The notes: a model not told the origin generated them from the letters alone. A stretch of 9,412 nucleotides of DNA from Neisseria lactamica (GCA_001067655.1 JUNU01000151.1:1-9412), one strand, 5' to 3'; positions 1 to 6,563 are shown, counted from the first letter of the stretch. A program made the numbers and translations.

Positions 1-54
1 AGCACCTGACTTGTAATCAGGGGGTCCCGAGTTCGACTCTTGGTGCCGGCACCA
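1..54 (+). tRNA. tRNA-Thr (anticodon UGU), 3' part; 5' end outside the window
   Basis: This is the 3' two thirds of a threonine tRNA. The anticodon stem CCTGA (5-9) pairs with TCAGG (17-21). The seven-base loop 10-16 carries anticodon TGT at 12-14. The T stem 27-31/39-43 encloses the loop TTCGACT (32-38). The 3' acceptor strand is 44-50, the discriminator is A51, and CCA (52-54) is encoded. The acceptor strand and most of the D arm lie upstream of the window. A strong terminator follows at once, so this is the last or only gene of its transcript. Confidence 0.95.
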
Positions 55-57
55 ATC

Positions 58-92
58 AAACAGCCCGATTGTGAAAGCAGTCGGGCTGTTTT
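58..92 (+). terminator. Rho-independent terminator after tRNA-Thr
   Basis: AAACAGCCCGA (58-68) pairs perfectly with TCGGGCTGTTT (81-91) in an 11-bp stem with a 12-base loop, followed by a short T run. It starts four bases after the tRNA CCA end. Confidence 0.9.
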
Positions 93-131
93 GCGTTTGT
101 CGTTCGGGTGGCAGGGCGGCGGGCATTTCAC

Positions 132-137
132 TATAAT
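132..137 (+). promoter_or_regulatory. Putative panB promoter, -10 box
   Basis: A consensus TATAAT lies 49 bases upstream of the panB ATG, just after the tRNA terminator. No good -35 box is visible at 16-18 bp spacing (TGGCAG at 109-114 is the best-placed hexamer). A GC-rich stretch (AGCCCG) follows the -10 box. It would give a leader of about 43 nt that contains a DUS. Confidence 0.55.
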
Positions 138-155
138 AGCCCGTTTTAATCTAAA

Positions 156-167
156 AGGTCGTCTGAA
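156..167 (+). repeat. DNA uptake sequence (AG-mucDUS), forward
   Basis: Exact AGGTCGTCTGAA. It lies between the putative panB -10 box and the start codon, so it is probably transcribed as part of the panB leader. It has no inverted partner nearby. Confidence 0.9.
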
Positions 168-186
168 AAAGGCGGAACATATTCTA

Positions 187-975
187 ATGATTACTGTGAA
201 CACACTGCAAAAGATGAAGGCAGAAGGCGAAAAAATCGCCATGCTGACCGCCTATGAATCCAGCTTTGCCGCGTTGATGGATAACGCCGGCGTTGATGTT
301 TTGCTGGTGGGCGATTCCTTGGGCATGACCGTGCAGGGACGCAAATCCACGCTGCCCGTCAGCCTGCACGATATGTGTTACCACACCGAAAACGTCGCAC
401 GCGGTACGGAAAACGCGATGATTGTCAGCGACTTGCCTTTTGGTGCGTATCAACAGAGTAAAAAACAGGCGTTTGCCGCCGCTGCCGAACTGATGGCGGC
501 AGGCGCGCATATGGTCAAACTCGAAGGCGGCGTTTGGATGGCGGAAACCACCGAATTCCTGCAAATGCGCGGCATTCCCGTCTGCGCCCATATCGGCTTA
601 ACCCCGCAGTCCGTGTTTGCCTTTGGCGGATACAAAGTGCAGGGGCGGGGCGATAAGGCGGAAGCCTTGTTGGCAGATGCGAAAGCACACGACCAAGCGG
701 GTGCCGCCATCGTATTGATGGAATGCGTACCGGCGGAATTGGCGAAAAAAGTAACCGAAACCGTCTCTTGCCCGACCATCGGCATCGGCGCGGGTGTGGA
801 TTGCGACGGGCAAGTTTTGGTCATGCACGATATGCTCGGCATTTTTCCGGGTAAAACCGCCAAATTCGTCAAAAACTTCATGCAGGGTAAAGACAGCATT
901 CAGGCCGCCGTTGAAGCTTATGTCCATGAAGTCAAAGCCAAAACCTTTCCCGCTGCGGAACATTCGTTTGCTTGA
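187..975 (+). CDS. panB: 3-methyl-2-oxobutanoate hydroxymethyltransferase (ketopantoate synthase)
   Basis: PanB transfers a hydroxymethyl group from 5,10-methylene-tetrahydrofolate to alpha-ketoisovalerate, giving ketopantoate, the first committed step to pantothenate and CoA. The 262-residue length matches the family. Family signatures are present: VGDSLGM (41-47, with D43), SDLPFG (81-86, with D82), VKLEGG (110-115, with K111 and E113) and LMEC (177-180, with E179). D43, D82 and E113 correspond to the Mg-binding acids, and E179 to the catalytic acid. The frame is open back to base 40, but that extension would run through the tRNA 3' end, its terminator and the promoter. The ATG at 187, which gives MITVNTLQKMK and follows a purine-rich AAGGCGGAA, is therefore chosen. 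panC follows 172 bp downstream, behind a hairpin. Confidence 0.97.
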   Translation: MITVNTLQKMKAEGEKIAMLTAYESSFAALMDNAGVDVLLVGDSLGMTVQGRKSTLPVSLHDMCYHTENVARGTENAMIVSDLPFGAYQQSKKQAFAAAAELMAAGAHMVKLEGGVWMAETTEFLQMRGIPVCAHIGLTPQSVFAFGGYKVQGRGDKAEALLADAKAHDQAGAAIVLMECVPAELAKKVTETVSCPTIGIGAGVDCDGQVLVMHDMLGIFPGKTAKFVKNFMQGKDSIQAAVEAYVHEVKAKTFPAAEHSFA

Positions 976-989
976 TACCCTCAACTGAA

Positions 990-1042
990 AAAGGTCGTCT
1001 GAAAAGGTTTTCATCGTGAAAACCGAATTTCAGACGACCTTT
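990..1042. terminator. Inverted-DUS hairpin between panB and panC (probable terminator)
   Basis: A forward DUS (992-1003) and a reverse DUS (1029-1040) form a 15-bp perfect stem, 990-1004 with 1028-1042. Inside the loop is a second perfect hairpin, GGTTTTCA (1006-1013) with TGAAAACC (1017-1024), so the whole can fold as two stacked stems. T-rich sequence follows on the plus strand. Paired DUS copies are a well-known form of neisserial terminator. Its position 15 bp after the panB stop suggests it ends the panB transcript. Confidence 0.85.
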
Positions 1043-1068
1043 GTTTGTCCGTGTTCCCAGCGTATAAT
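1041..1068 (+). promoter_or_regulatory. Putative panC promoter
   Basis: TTGTTT (1041-1046), a 16-bp spacer and a consensus TATAAT (1063-1068), followed by GC-rich CGGCGCG. The -35 box overlaps the T tail of the inverted-DUS hairpin, so panB termination and panC initiation are packed together. Predicted transcript start is near 1075. Confidence 0.6.
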
Positions 1069-1078
1069 CGGCGCGTGA

Positions 1079-1126
1079 TTTTCGGGCTGACAAAATATGG
1101 CGGCTGTGCGCCACAATCCCCGAAAA
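1079..1126 (+). promoter_or_regulatory. Structured panC leader (two-tier stem-loop before the RBS)
   Basis: TTTTCGGG (1079-1086) pairs with CCCGAAAA (1119-1126). It encloses a second stem, TGGCG (1098-1102) with CGCCA (1109-1113). The structure begins a few bases after the predicted start site and ends four bases before the AAAGGA ribosome site at 1131. There is no T run, so it is not an intrinsic terminator as it stands. The pairing is seen in the sequence; a regulatory role is inference. Confidence 0.4.
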
Positions 1127-1147
1127 AGATAAAGGACATTTTCCACC

Positions 1148-1984
1148 ATGCAAATCATTCATACCATTAAAGAATTACGCGAATGGCGCAAAAACGCAGG
1201 CAGCGTTGCCTTTGTGCCGACTATGGGCAATCTGCACGAAGGCCATCTCGCCCTTGTTCGCGAAGCCAAAAAACGCGCCGACAACGTCGTAGTCAGCATA
1301 TTCGTCAACCGCCTACAATTCGGACAGGGCGAGGATTTCGACAAATACCCGCGCACCTTGCAGCAAGACGCCGACAAACTCGCCAACGAAGGAGTAGCCG
1401 TCGTGTTCGCGCCCGACGAAAAAGAGCTGTATCCCAATGTCGAGCAACGTTTCAACGTCGAACCGCCCAACCTCCAAAACGAATTGTGCGGCAAATTCCG
1501 CCCCGGTCATTTCCGCGGTGTCGCTACTGTCGTCAGCAAACTGTTCAACATCGTCCAACCCGATACCGCCTGTTTCGGCAAAAAAGACTATCAGCAGTTG
1601 GCAATTATCAAAGGCTTTGTCGAAGACCTGAATTTCAATATCGACATCGTTCCCGTCGATACCGGCCGCGCTCCTGACGGGCTCGCGCTTTCCAGCCGCA
1701 ACCAATACCTCAGTGAAGCCGAACGCGCCGAAGCCCCGCGTCTGTACCGCGAATTGCAGCGCGTCGCCGCCGAACTCAAAAACGGCAATCTCGATTACGT
1801 CGGTCTGGAAACAGAAACCGTCCGCCGCCTGACCGAAGCGGGCTGGGTGGTCGATTACGTCGAAATCCGCCATGCCGAAAGCCTCGCCGTCGCACGCACC
1901 GGCGACAAAGCCCTTGTCGTCCTCGCTGCCGCCCGCTTGGGAACGACGCGTCTGATTGACAACTTGGAAGTCAGCTTGGCTTGA
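1148..1984 (+). CDS. panC: Pantothenate synthetase (pantoate--beta-alanine ligase)
   Basis: PanC activates pantoate with ATP as pantoyl adenylate and joins it to beta-alanine, giving pantothenate. It is a cytoplasmic HIGH-superfamily enzyme. Its 278 residues are the usual length. The nucleotide-binding PTMGNLHEGH (24-33, with H30 and H33), the GKKDYQQ segment (144-150) and the KMSKS-like LSSRN (181-185) are all present. The usual FVNPxQFG motif reads FVNRLQFG (53-60), with Arg55 in place of Pro. The neighbouring substrate-pocket residues Q57 and F58 are kept, and from memory other Neisseria share this change. The ATG at 1148 follows AAAGGA (1131-1136). panB lies upstream, but a terminator and a private promoter separate them. 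No panD is in the window. Confidence 0.97.
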   Translation: MQIIHTIKELREWRKNAGSVAFVPTMGNLHEGHLALVREAKKRADNVVVSIFVNRLQFGQGEDFDKYPRTLQQDADKLANEGVAVVFAPDEKELYPNVEQRFNVEPPNLQNELCGKFRPGHFRGVATVVSKLFNIVQPDTACFGKKDYQQLAIIKGFVEDLNFNIDIVPVDTGRAPDGLALSSRNQYLSEAERAEAPRLYRELQRVAAELKNGNLDYVGLETETVRRLTEAGWVVDYVEIRHAESLAVARTGDKALVVLAAARLGTTRLIDNLEVSLA

Positions 1985-1997
1985 TTGTTGGAATGGA

Positions 1998-2042
1998 AAA
2001 AAGGTCGTCTGAAAACCAAATGTGTTTTCAGACGACCTTTTT
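1998..2042. terminator. Inverted-DUS bidirectional terminator between panC and the SIMPL gene
   Basis: A 19-bp perfect stem (1998-2016 with 2024-2042) and a 7-base loop, built from a forward DUS (2002-2013) and a reverse DUS (2027-2038). A and T runs flank both sides, so it can terminate in either direction. It lies between the convergent ends of panC (stop 1984) and the minus-strand SIMPL gene (stop 2057). Confidence 0.93.
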
Positions 2043-2056
2043 GTTGGAAGAGCGTT

Positions 2057-2782
2057 TTACATCTGCACCAAGCCGTTGACTGTAATGCTGATTTCTTCTG
2101 AGCCGGGAGAAGGGGCTTGGATAGCGTTGTTTTCGTCGCTTGCCGAACGCTTGAACATGGCAGCTTCGGCATTCATCATTTTGGCACGGGCGAAACCGTT
2201 GTCTATGGAACGGTTGCCGATGTGGCCTAAATTGAGTTTGACGATTTTGTAGTTGGAGAAGCCGAGCGTTTTCGCCAAGTCTTGCGCGCGGTCTTTGAAG
2301 CGCAGGATGGCGGCTTTGCTGACTTGATCGACGGCGGCTTCGCGTTTTTCTTTGGATATGCTGAAGCCGATGCGGTTGAGCGTGGCAGTTTGCAGCGTTT
2401 CGTCAATCAGGCGGTTGATGGCGTCAAAGTCTTTGCTTTCGACTTTGAACACGGCTTCTTCTTCCCAACCTGTTTGGATGCGTTTGCCGTTGTTGTTGTA
2501 TTCATAGCGCGGGCTGGCGCTGCGGTTGAGGATTTCGGTTTGGAGTTTGTTGTTTTGTACGGCTTTGTTGAAGTCGTTGAATTTTTTCTGAAACGCTTTG
2601 TTTACCGTAGCGCGGTCTTTGCCTTCGGAAGCAATGCTGAAGTAGGCGGTCATGGTGTCGCGGGTTATTTCGAGATTGGCTGACTCGGCAAATTCGATCA
2701 TGTTGTAATGAAGGGTGTCGGTTTCGGCTGCGGCGGGCAGGGCGGTTGCGAGCACGAGGGCGGCAAGGATGGGGCGTAACAT
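2057..2782 (-). CDS. Secreted SIMPL-domain (DUF541, YggE-like) protein
   Basis: A 241-residue protein with a clear signal peptide: short basic start, hydrophobic core at about 4-15, and an AAA-E cleavage site near 19/20. It should therefore be periplasmic. The mature part matches the SIMPL/DUF541 pattern seen in YggE. There is an N-terminal strand region with NLEITRDTMTAYFSI (35-49), a helical segment with AFQKKFNDFNKAV, an IGFSISKEKRE turn, a long helix (KAAILRFKDRAQDLAKTLGF), and a C-terminal SEEISITVNGLV strand. YggE-type proteins are linked to oxidative stress tolerance, but the biochemical function is not established. The frame is open to 2854, but the ATG at 2782 is preceded by AAAGGA and starts the signal peptide. 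It lies 138 bp after trkA on the same strand and may be cotranscribed with it. Confidence 0.85.
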   Translation of the reverse strand: MLRPILAALVLATALPAAAETDTLHYNMIEFAESANLEITRDTMTAYFSIASEGKDRATVNKAFQKKFNDFNKAVQNNKLQTEILNRSASPRYEYNNNGKRIQTGWEEEAVFKVESKDFDAINRLIDETLQTATLNRIGFSISKEKREAAVDQVSKAAILRFKDRAQDLAKTLGFSNYKIVKLNLGHIGNRSIDNGFARAKMMNAEAAMFKRSASDENNAIQAPSPGSEEISITVNGLVQM

Positions 2783-2837
2783 GGATTTTCCTTTTGGTAT
2801 CGGATGTGGAAACGGATGATGTTGGGTAATTTGTGTC

Positions 2838-2911
2838 GGGTCGTCTGAAAGCACGGCTTCAATGAAGTTGAAAAAGGTTCTGACTTTGCTGCAACAGGTT
2901 CCAGACGACCT
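2838..2911. repeat. Degenerate inverted-DUS pair between trkA and the SIMPL gene
   Basis: Forward copy GGGTCGTCTGAA (2838-2849) and reverse copy TCCAGACGACCT (2900-2911) each have one mismatch to the 12-mer. They can form a 9-bp stem (2839-2847 with 2902-2910) around a loop of 54 bases. It is much weaker than the pairs around panC. Read from trkA on the minus strand it could act as a leaky terminator, so some readthrough into the SIMPL gene is plausible. Confidence 0.6.
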
Positions 2912-2920
2912 TTGACGGTG

Positions 2921-4333
2921 TCAGCCGAAAAAGCCCATTTTGACTTGGATGAGTTTTTCAAGTTCGGGCAGGACGCGGCGGCGGGAGACGAAGAAGATGA
3001 TGTGGTCGCCGTCTTGGACAATGGTGTCGGTGTGGTGCCCCATGATGACTTCGCCCGTTTCGGCACGGACGATGGCGGCGATGTAGCAGTCGCCCGGCCA
3101 TTTGATGCCGCTGATGCGCCTGCCGACGATGGCGGAGGTGTTTTTGTCGCCGTGGACGACGACTTCGATGGCTTCGGCGGTGCCGCGTCTGAGGGGGTGG
3201 ACGGCAACGATGTCGCCTCGGCGGATATGGGCGAGGATGGAGCCGATGGTGATGAGGTGCGGCGATACGACGATGTCGATTTTGTTGCCTTCGAGCAAAT
3301 CGACGTAGCTGGAGCGGTTGACGATGGTGACGACGCGCTTGGCACCGAGGTTTTTCGCCAACAGGCTGGACATGATGTTGTTTTCGTCGTCGTTGGTCAG
3401 GGCGCAGAATACGTCGATTTCGTCGATGTATTCTTCGTCCAGCAGCGTTTCGTCGGTGGCACTGCCTTGCAGGACGAGGGTGTTGTCGAGGTTTTCGGCG
3501 AGCCACTCGGCGCGGCGGGGGTTATGTTCGACGATTTTGATGTCGTATTTGGATTCGAGCTGCTTAGCGAGGCGGTAGCCGATGTTGCCGCCGCCGGCAA
3601 TCATGATGCGGCGGGTGCGCGCTTCTTTGGGGCGCAGTTCGCGCATGATGATGTTGACGCTGCTGATGTCGGCGGCAAAAAGTACCTCGTCGCCTTCGAT
3701 GATGACGGTTTGCGGCGTGGGGACGATGAGGCGGTTGTTGCGGTATATGGCGCAGATTTGGCAGTCCGCGCCTTCGGGGAGGTGTTGGTTGATGTCGGCG
3801 ATTTCGCGGTTGACGAGCAGCCCACCTTTACGCGCCTGTACGATGACCATGCGGACTTTGTCGCCGGCAAACCTCAATACCTGCAATGCGCTGGTGTAGC
3901 TGAGCAGTCCGACGAGCTGTTCGGTAACGAGCTGTTCGGGGCTGATGGTTTCGGTGATGTCGAAGACGGTAAGGCTGCCGTTTTCCGTATCGTCGTTTTC
4001 GGGGTAGGGGTATTCCAGATATTCGCTGGAACGCACGCGGGCGATGCGGCTGGGGATATTAAAGAGATCGGCGGCGATTTTGCAGGCGACGATGTTGGTT
4101 TCGTCGCTGCGGGTCAGGGCGAGCAGGAGGTCGGAATCTGCCGCGCCCGCCTGTTCGAGGATGAATGGGGATGCGCCGTTGCCAAGTATGGTTTGGACGT
4201 CGAGTCGGCTGCCGATGTGTTGCAGGGCTTTTTCGTCGATGTCGATAACGGTAACGTCGTTGCTGGAAACAGAGGCGAGGTTTTGCGCGACGGTCGAGCC
4301 GACCTGTCCGCTGCCGAGGATGAGGATTTTCAC
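2921..4333 (-). CDS. trkA: Trk potassium-uptake system regulatory subunit TrkA
   Basis: TrkA is the cytoplasmic NAD(H)/ATP-binding gating subunit of the Trk potassium transporter and works with the TrkH/TrkG membrane pore, which is not in this window. Its 470 residues are close to the usual length. The family's duplicated layout is visible: RCK_N Rossmann fold 1 starting GSGQVG (7-12) with an acidic patch DID (31-33), a first RCK_C near 145-230, Rossmann fold 2 starting GGGNIG (247-252) with E269, and a second RCK_C near 375-460. Both glycine motifs are intact, so both sites could bind nucleotide. The start is GTG at 4333, giving MKILILGSGQVG, the expected N-terminus. No clear Shine-Dalgarno precedes it. 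hisS is divergent upstream. Confidence 0.96.
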   Translation of the reverse strand: MKILILGSGQVGSTVAQNLASVSSNDVTVIDIDEKALQHIGSRLDVQTILGNGASPFILEQAGAADSDLLLALTRSDETNIVACKIAADLFNIPSRIARVRSSEYLEYPYPENDDTENGSLTVFDITETISPEQLVTEQLVGLLSYTSALQVLRFAGDKVRMVIVQARKGGLLVNREIADINQHLPEGADCQICAIYRNNRLIVPTPQTVIIEGDEVLFAADISSVNIIMRELRPKEARTRRIMIAGGGNIGYRLAKQLESKYDIKIVEHNPRRAEWLAENLDNTLVLQGSATDETLLDEEYIDEIDVFCALTNDDENNIMSSLLAKNLGAKRVVTIVNRSSYVDLLEGNKIDIVVSPHLITIGSILAHIRRGDIVAVHPLRRGTAEAIEVVVHGDKNTSAIVGRRISGIKWPGDCYIAAIVRAETGEVIMGHHTDTIVQDGDHIIFFVSRRRVLPELEKLIQVKMGFFG

Positions 4334-4371
4334 GGTTTGGGCGGGTGGGTTGGTAAGGATGATGGGATTGT

Positions 4372-4399
4372 ATAGTAAAACAAAATAAAAAGGCTACAA
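4372..4399 (-). promoter_or_regulatory. Putative trkA promoter
   Basis: On the minus strand, TTGTAG (complement of 4394-4399), a 16-bp spacer and TACTAT (complement of 4372-4377). An overlapping -10 choice is TATACA (complement of 4369-4374). It would give a leader of about 30 nt before the GTG at 4333. The matches are only moderate. Confidence 0.4.
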
Positions 4400-4437
4400 T
4401 GCCATCCTTGCATTATTGCGGCTGCTTTGAATCTACG

Positions 4438-4482
4438 GGGTCGTCTGAAAAATCGCCGCTCCGGTTTTCAGACGACCTTTTT
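4438..4482 (+). terminator. Inverted-DUS hairpin in the divergent trkA-hisS intergenic region
   Basis: GGTCGTCTGAAAA (4439-4451) pairs with TTTTCAGACGACC (4465-4477) in a 13-bp stem with a 13-base loop, followed by TTTTT (4478-4482). The reverse DUS (4467-4478) is exact; the forward copy (4438-4449) starts with G instead of A. It lies upstream of both neighbouring genes, so it does not end either of them. It may insulate the two promoters or end a short plus-strand transcript. Confidence 0.7.
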
Positions 4483-4506
4483 GCCCAAGTCCTTCATCGC
4501 CGAAAC

Positions 4507-4535
4507 CTCACAACTCCTTAAAAATCAGCTATAAT
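4507..4535 (+). promoter_or_regulatory. Putative hisS promoter
   Basis: CTCACA (4507-4512, four of six to TTGACA), a 17-bp spacer and a consensus TATAAT (4530-4535) followed by TGCCG. It lies 35 bases upstream of the hisS ATG and after the inverted-DUS hairpin, so it should drive hisS and the abutting yfgM-like gene. Confidence 0.6.
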
Positions 4536-4570
4536 TGCCGACTATTTTGATTCCGGTATCCCTATTTGAA

Positions 4571-5866
4571 ATGGCACAAAAAATCCAATCCGTTAAAGGC
4601 ATGAACGACCTTTTGCCCGTCGAACAGAAAGATTTCAAACTGACCGCCGCGTTTTGGCAGGCGTTTGAAGATGTGGTTGGCAGCTGGACGCGTGCTTATG
4701 GTTATCAGCAAATCCGTACGCCGATTGTCGAGCAGACGGGTTTGTTTGTCCGCTCCATCGGCGAGGAAACCGATGTGGTCGGCAAGGAAATGTACACGTT
4801 TTCCGATTCCAACGATTCTTTGAGCCTGAGCCTGCGGCCGGAAGGTACGGCGTCCTGCCTGCGTGCGGTGGTCGAACACAATTTGTTGTACAACAGCCCG
4901 CAAAAGCTGTGGTACATGGGTCCGATGTTCCGCCGCGAGCGTCCGCAAAAAGGACGTTACCGCCAGTTTCATCAGGTCGGTATCGAGGCGTTGGGTTTTG
5001 AAGGTCCGGACATCGACGCGGAAATCATCGCCATGTCGGCGGATTTGTGGGACAAACTGGGTATCCGCGATTATCTGACTTTGGAAATCAACAGCTTGGG
5101 CAATCGCGAAGAACGTGCGGCGCACCGTGCAGCTTTGGTCGAATATCTGACCCGTTATGAAGACAAATTGGACGAAGACAGCAAACGTCGTCTGAAAACC
5201 AATCCGTTGCGCGTTTTGGATTCCAAAAATCCCGATTTGCAGGAAATCTGCAATACCGCGCCGCATCTGACCGATTATCTGGGCGAGGAATCGCGCAATC
5301 ATTACAGCCGTTTCAAAGCCATGTTGAAAGGCTTGGGCATCCAATACGTTGAGAACCCGCGATTGGTGCGCGGTTTGGATTATTACAATCAAACCGTTTT
5401 TGAATGGACGACCGACAAACTCGGCGCGCAGGCGACGGTGTGCGGCGGCGGACGTTACGACGGTTTGATTGAAGAACTAGGTGGCAAGCCTGCGCCCTCC
5501 ATCGGTTTTGCGATGGGCATCGAGCGGCTGCTGCTGCTGGTTAGCGAATACGGTTCGCTGGAAGTCAATGCCGCGCCTGACGTGTACGCCATGCATCAGG
5601 GCGAGGGTGCGGATTTGCAAGTAATGAAATACGCGCAAGCCTTGCGCGCACAAGGTTTCAACGTGATGCAGCATTCCGGCTATCAAAGCCTGAAAGCGCA
5701 AATGAAAAAAGCCGACAACAGCAGCGCACGCTTTGCCCTGATTGTCGCACAAGACGAATTGGCGAACGGTACGGTTACGCTCAAAGACATGAACGGCGCA
5801 CACGGTCAGCAAACTGTCGCCGCCGACGATTTAATCCACACTTTACAACAATGGAAGAACGCATAA
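4571..5866 (+). CDS. hisS: Histidyl-tRNA synthetase
   Basis: HisRS charges tRNA-His with histidine in the cytoplasm. It is a class IIa synthetase that works as a homodimer. The 431-residue length is typical. Visible in order: the N-terminal SVKGMNDLLP (7-16), TPIVEQTGLFVRSIGEETD (50-68), class II motif 2 with MFRRERPQKGRYRQFHQ (119-135), the histidine-specific LVRGLDYY (265-272), CGGGRYDGL (291-299), motif 3 SIGFAMGIERL (310-320), and the C-terminal anticodon-binding domain (about 335-425). The frame opens at a TTG at 4535 inside the -10 box. The ATG at 4571 gives the expected MAQKIQSVKG and is preferred, although the ribosome site is weak. The stop codon abuts the next ATG with no gap, so the two genes are probably translationally coupled. 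Confidence 0.98.
   Translation: MAQKIQSVKGMNDLLPVEQKDFKLTAAFWQAFEDVVGSWTRAYGYQQIRTPIVEQTGLFVRSIGEETDVVGKEMYTFSDSNDSLSLSLRPEGTASCLRAVVEHNLLYNSPQKLWYMGPMFRRERPQKGRYRQFHQVGIEALGFEGPDIDAEIIAMSADLWDKLGIRDYLTLEINSLGNREERAAHRAALVEYLTRYEDKLDEDSKRRLKTNPLRVLDSKNPDLQEICNTAPHLTDYLGEESRNHYSRFKAMLKGLGIQYVENPRLVRGLDYYNQTVFEWTTDKLGAQATVCGGGRYDGLIEELGGKPAPSIGFAMGIERLLLLVSEYGSLEVNAAPDVYAMHQGEGADLQVMKYAQALRAQGFNVMQHSGYQSLKAQMKKADNSSARFALIVAQDELANGTVTLKDMNGAHGQQTVAADDLIHTLQQWKNA
5185..5196 (+). repeat. Near-DUS inside hisS
   Basis: ACGTCGTCTGAA is one base from the DUS (C for G at position 2). It encodes part of KRRLK at about residue 208, where the codons allow an almost complete 12-mer. It could still support uptake, or it could be chance from Arg-Leu-Lys codons. 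Confidence 0.4.
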
Positions 5867-6496
5867 ATGGCAGCCCATCTCGAAGAACAACAAGAGTTAG
5901 ACAATTTTAAATACTTTTGGAAAACTACCGGCCGATGGCTGTTTGCCCTGCTGATGGCGGCGGCGTTGGGCTATTTGGGCTATACCATGTATAAAAGCCA
6001 TAAAGCCTCGAAAAATCAGGAAGCTGCTGCGGTATTGGCGAAAATCGTCGATAAAATGCAGGCAAAAGCCTCGCAAGCCGAAGTTAACGCCGATTTGACC
6101 AATCTTCAGCAAAACTATTCTGATTCCATTGCCGCCGCGCAAGCGACGCTGATGGCGGCTGCGACCGAATATGATGCCCGCCGTTACGATGTAGCAGAAG
6201 GTCATCTGAAGTGGGTGCTGCAAAACCAAAAAGCCCCGCTGGTTCAAGCATTGGCGGCGCAACGTTTGGGTATAGTCCTGTTGCAGCAGAAAAAATACGA
6301 TGCCGCGATCGCAGCCTTGAGTACGAAAGTCGAAGCCGATTTCGAGCCGCTGCTGTTGGAAGCGAAAGGCGATGTTTATGCCGCGCAAAACAAAACCAAA
6401 GAAGCCGCGCAAAGTTATCAGCAGGCTTTGGAAAAGCTGCCTAAAGACGCCATCGAACGCGAATTGCTGCAAATGAAGCTGGATTCGCAAAAATAA
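5867..6496 (+). CDS. YfgM-like membrane-anchored periplasmic TPR protein (SecYEG ancillary subunit family)
   Basis: A 209-residue protein. It has a short acidic cytoplasmic N-terminus (MAAHLEEQQELDNFKYFWK), one membrane segment at about 24-42, then an alanine-rich helical periplasmic region with TPR-like repeats, for example QALAAQRLGIVLLQQKKYDAAIAAL (127-151) and EAKGDVYAAQNKTKEAAQSYQQALEKLP (165-192). This layout and its place straight after hisS match YfgM (TPR_21 family). In E. coli YfgM associates with the SecYEG translocon and the chaperone PpiD. The ATG begins on the base after the hisS stop, and the ribosome site GGAAG lies within the hisS 3' end. The TAA stop shares its last base with a DUS. 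In E. coli the next gene would be bamB; here there is no bamB. Confidence 0.88.
   Translation: MAAHLEEQQELDNFKYFWKTTGRWLFALLMAAALGYLGYTMYKSHKASKNQEAAAVLAKIVDKMQAKASQAEVNADLTNLQQNYSDSIAAAQATLMAAATEYDARRYDVAEGHLKWVLQNQKAPLVQALAAQRLGIVLLQQKKYDAAIAALSTKVEADFEPLLLEAKGDVYAAQNKTKEAAQSYQQALEKLPKDAIERELLQMKLDSQK
6199..6210 (+). repeat. Near-DUS inside the yfgM-like gene
   Basis: AGGTCATCTGAA is one base from the DUS (A for G at position 6). It is read as part of the EGHLK codons. Confidence 0.4.
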
Positions 6497-6507
6497 GGTC
6501 GTCTGAA
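6496..6507 (+). repeat. DUS (forward) overlapping the yfgM stop codon
   Basis: Exact AGGTCGTCTGAA. Its first A is the last base of the TAA stop. The nearest inward-facing partner is the reverse DUS at 6688-6699, with a terminator and a Correia element between them. Confidence 0.92.
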
Positions 6508-6525
6508 AAATTGAGAGACGTATGC

Positions 6526-6563
6526 GGCTTGTCGGAATCTTTCCGGCAAGCCTTGTCTGTTTT
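6526..6563 (+). terminator. Rho-independent terminator of the hisS-yfgM operon
   Basis: GGCTTGTCGGAA (6526-6537) pairs with TTCCGGCAAGCC (6541-6552). The 12-bp stem has one G-T wobble and a 3-base loop, followed by T-rich sequence ending in TTTT (6560-6563). It is independent of the DUS copies. Confidence 0.85.

Noticed and set aside
40..186. N-terminal extension of panB to base 40
   Set aside because: It would translate the tRNA 3' end, its terminator and the promoter. The family N-terminus begins at the ATG at 187.
2783..2854. N-terminal extension of the SIMPL protein
   Set aside because: The extra 24 residues are not a secretion signal, part of them reads from a near-DUS, and AAAGGA directly precedes the ATG at 2782, which starts a good signal peptide.
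2912..4375. 487-codon plus-strand ORF opposite trkA
   Set aside because: It mirrors trkA completely, its product is a low-complexity run of Asp, Gly, Val and Ala without motifs, and trkA has both glycine motifs and full family length. It is an antisense artefact of GC-biased codons.
4562..5392. 276-codon minus-strand ORF opposite hisS
   Set aside because: It lies wholly inside the clear hisS gene and shows no domain features.
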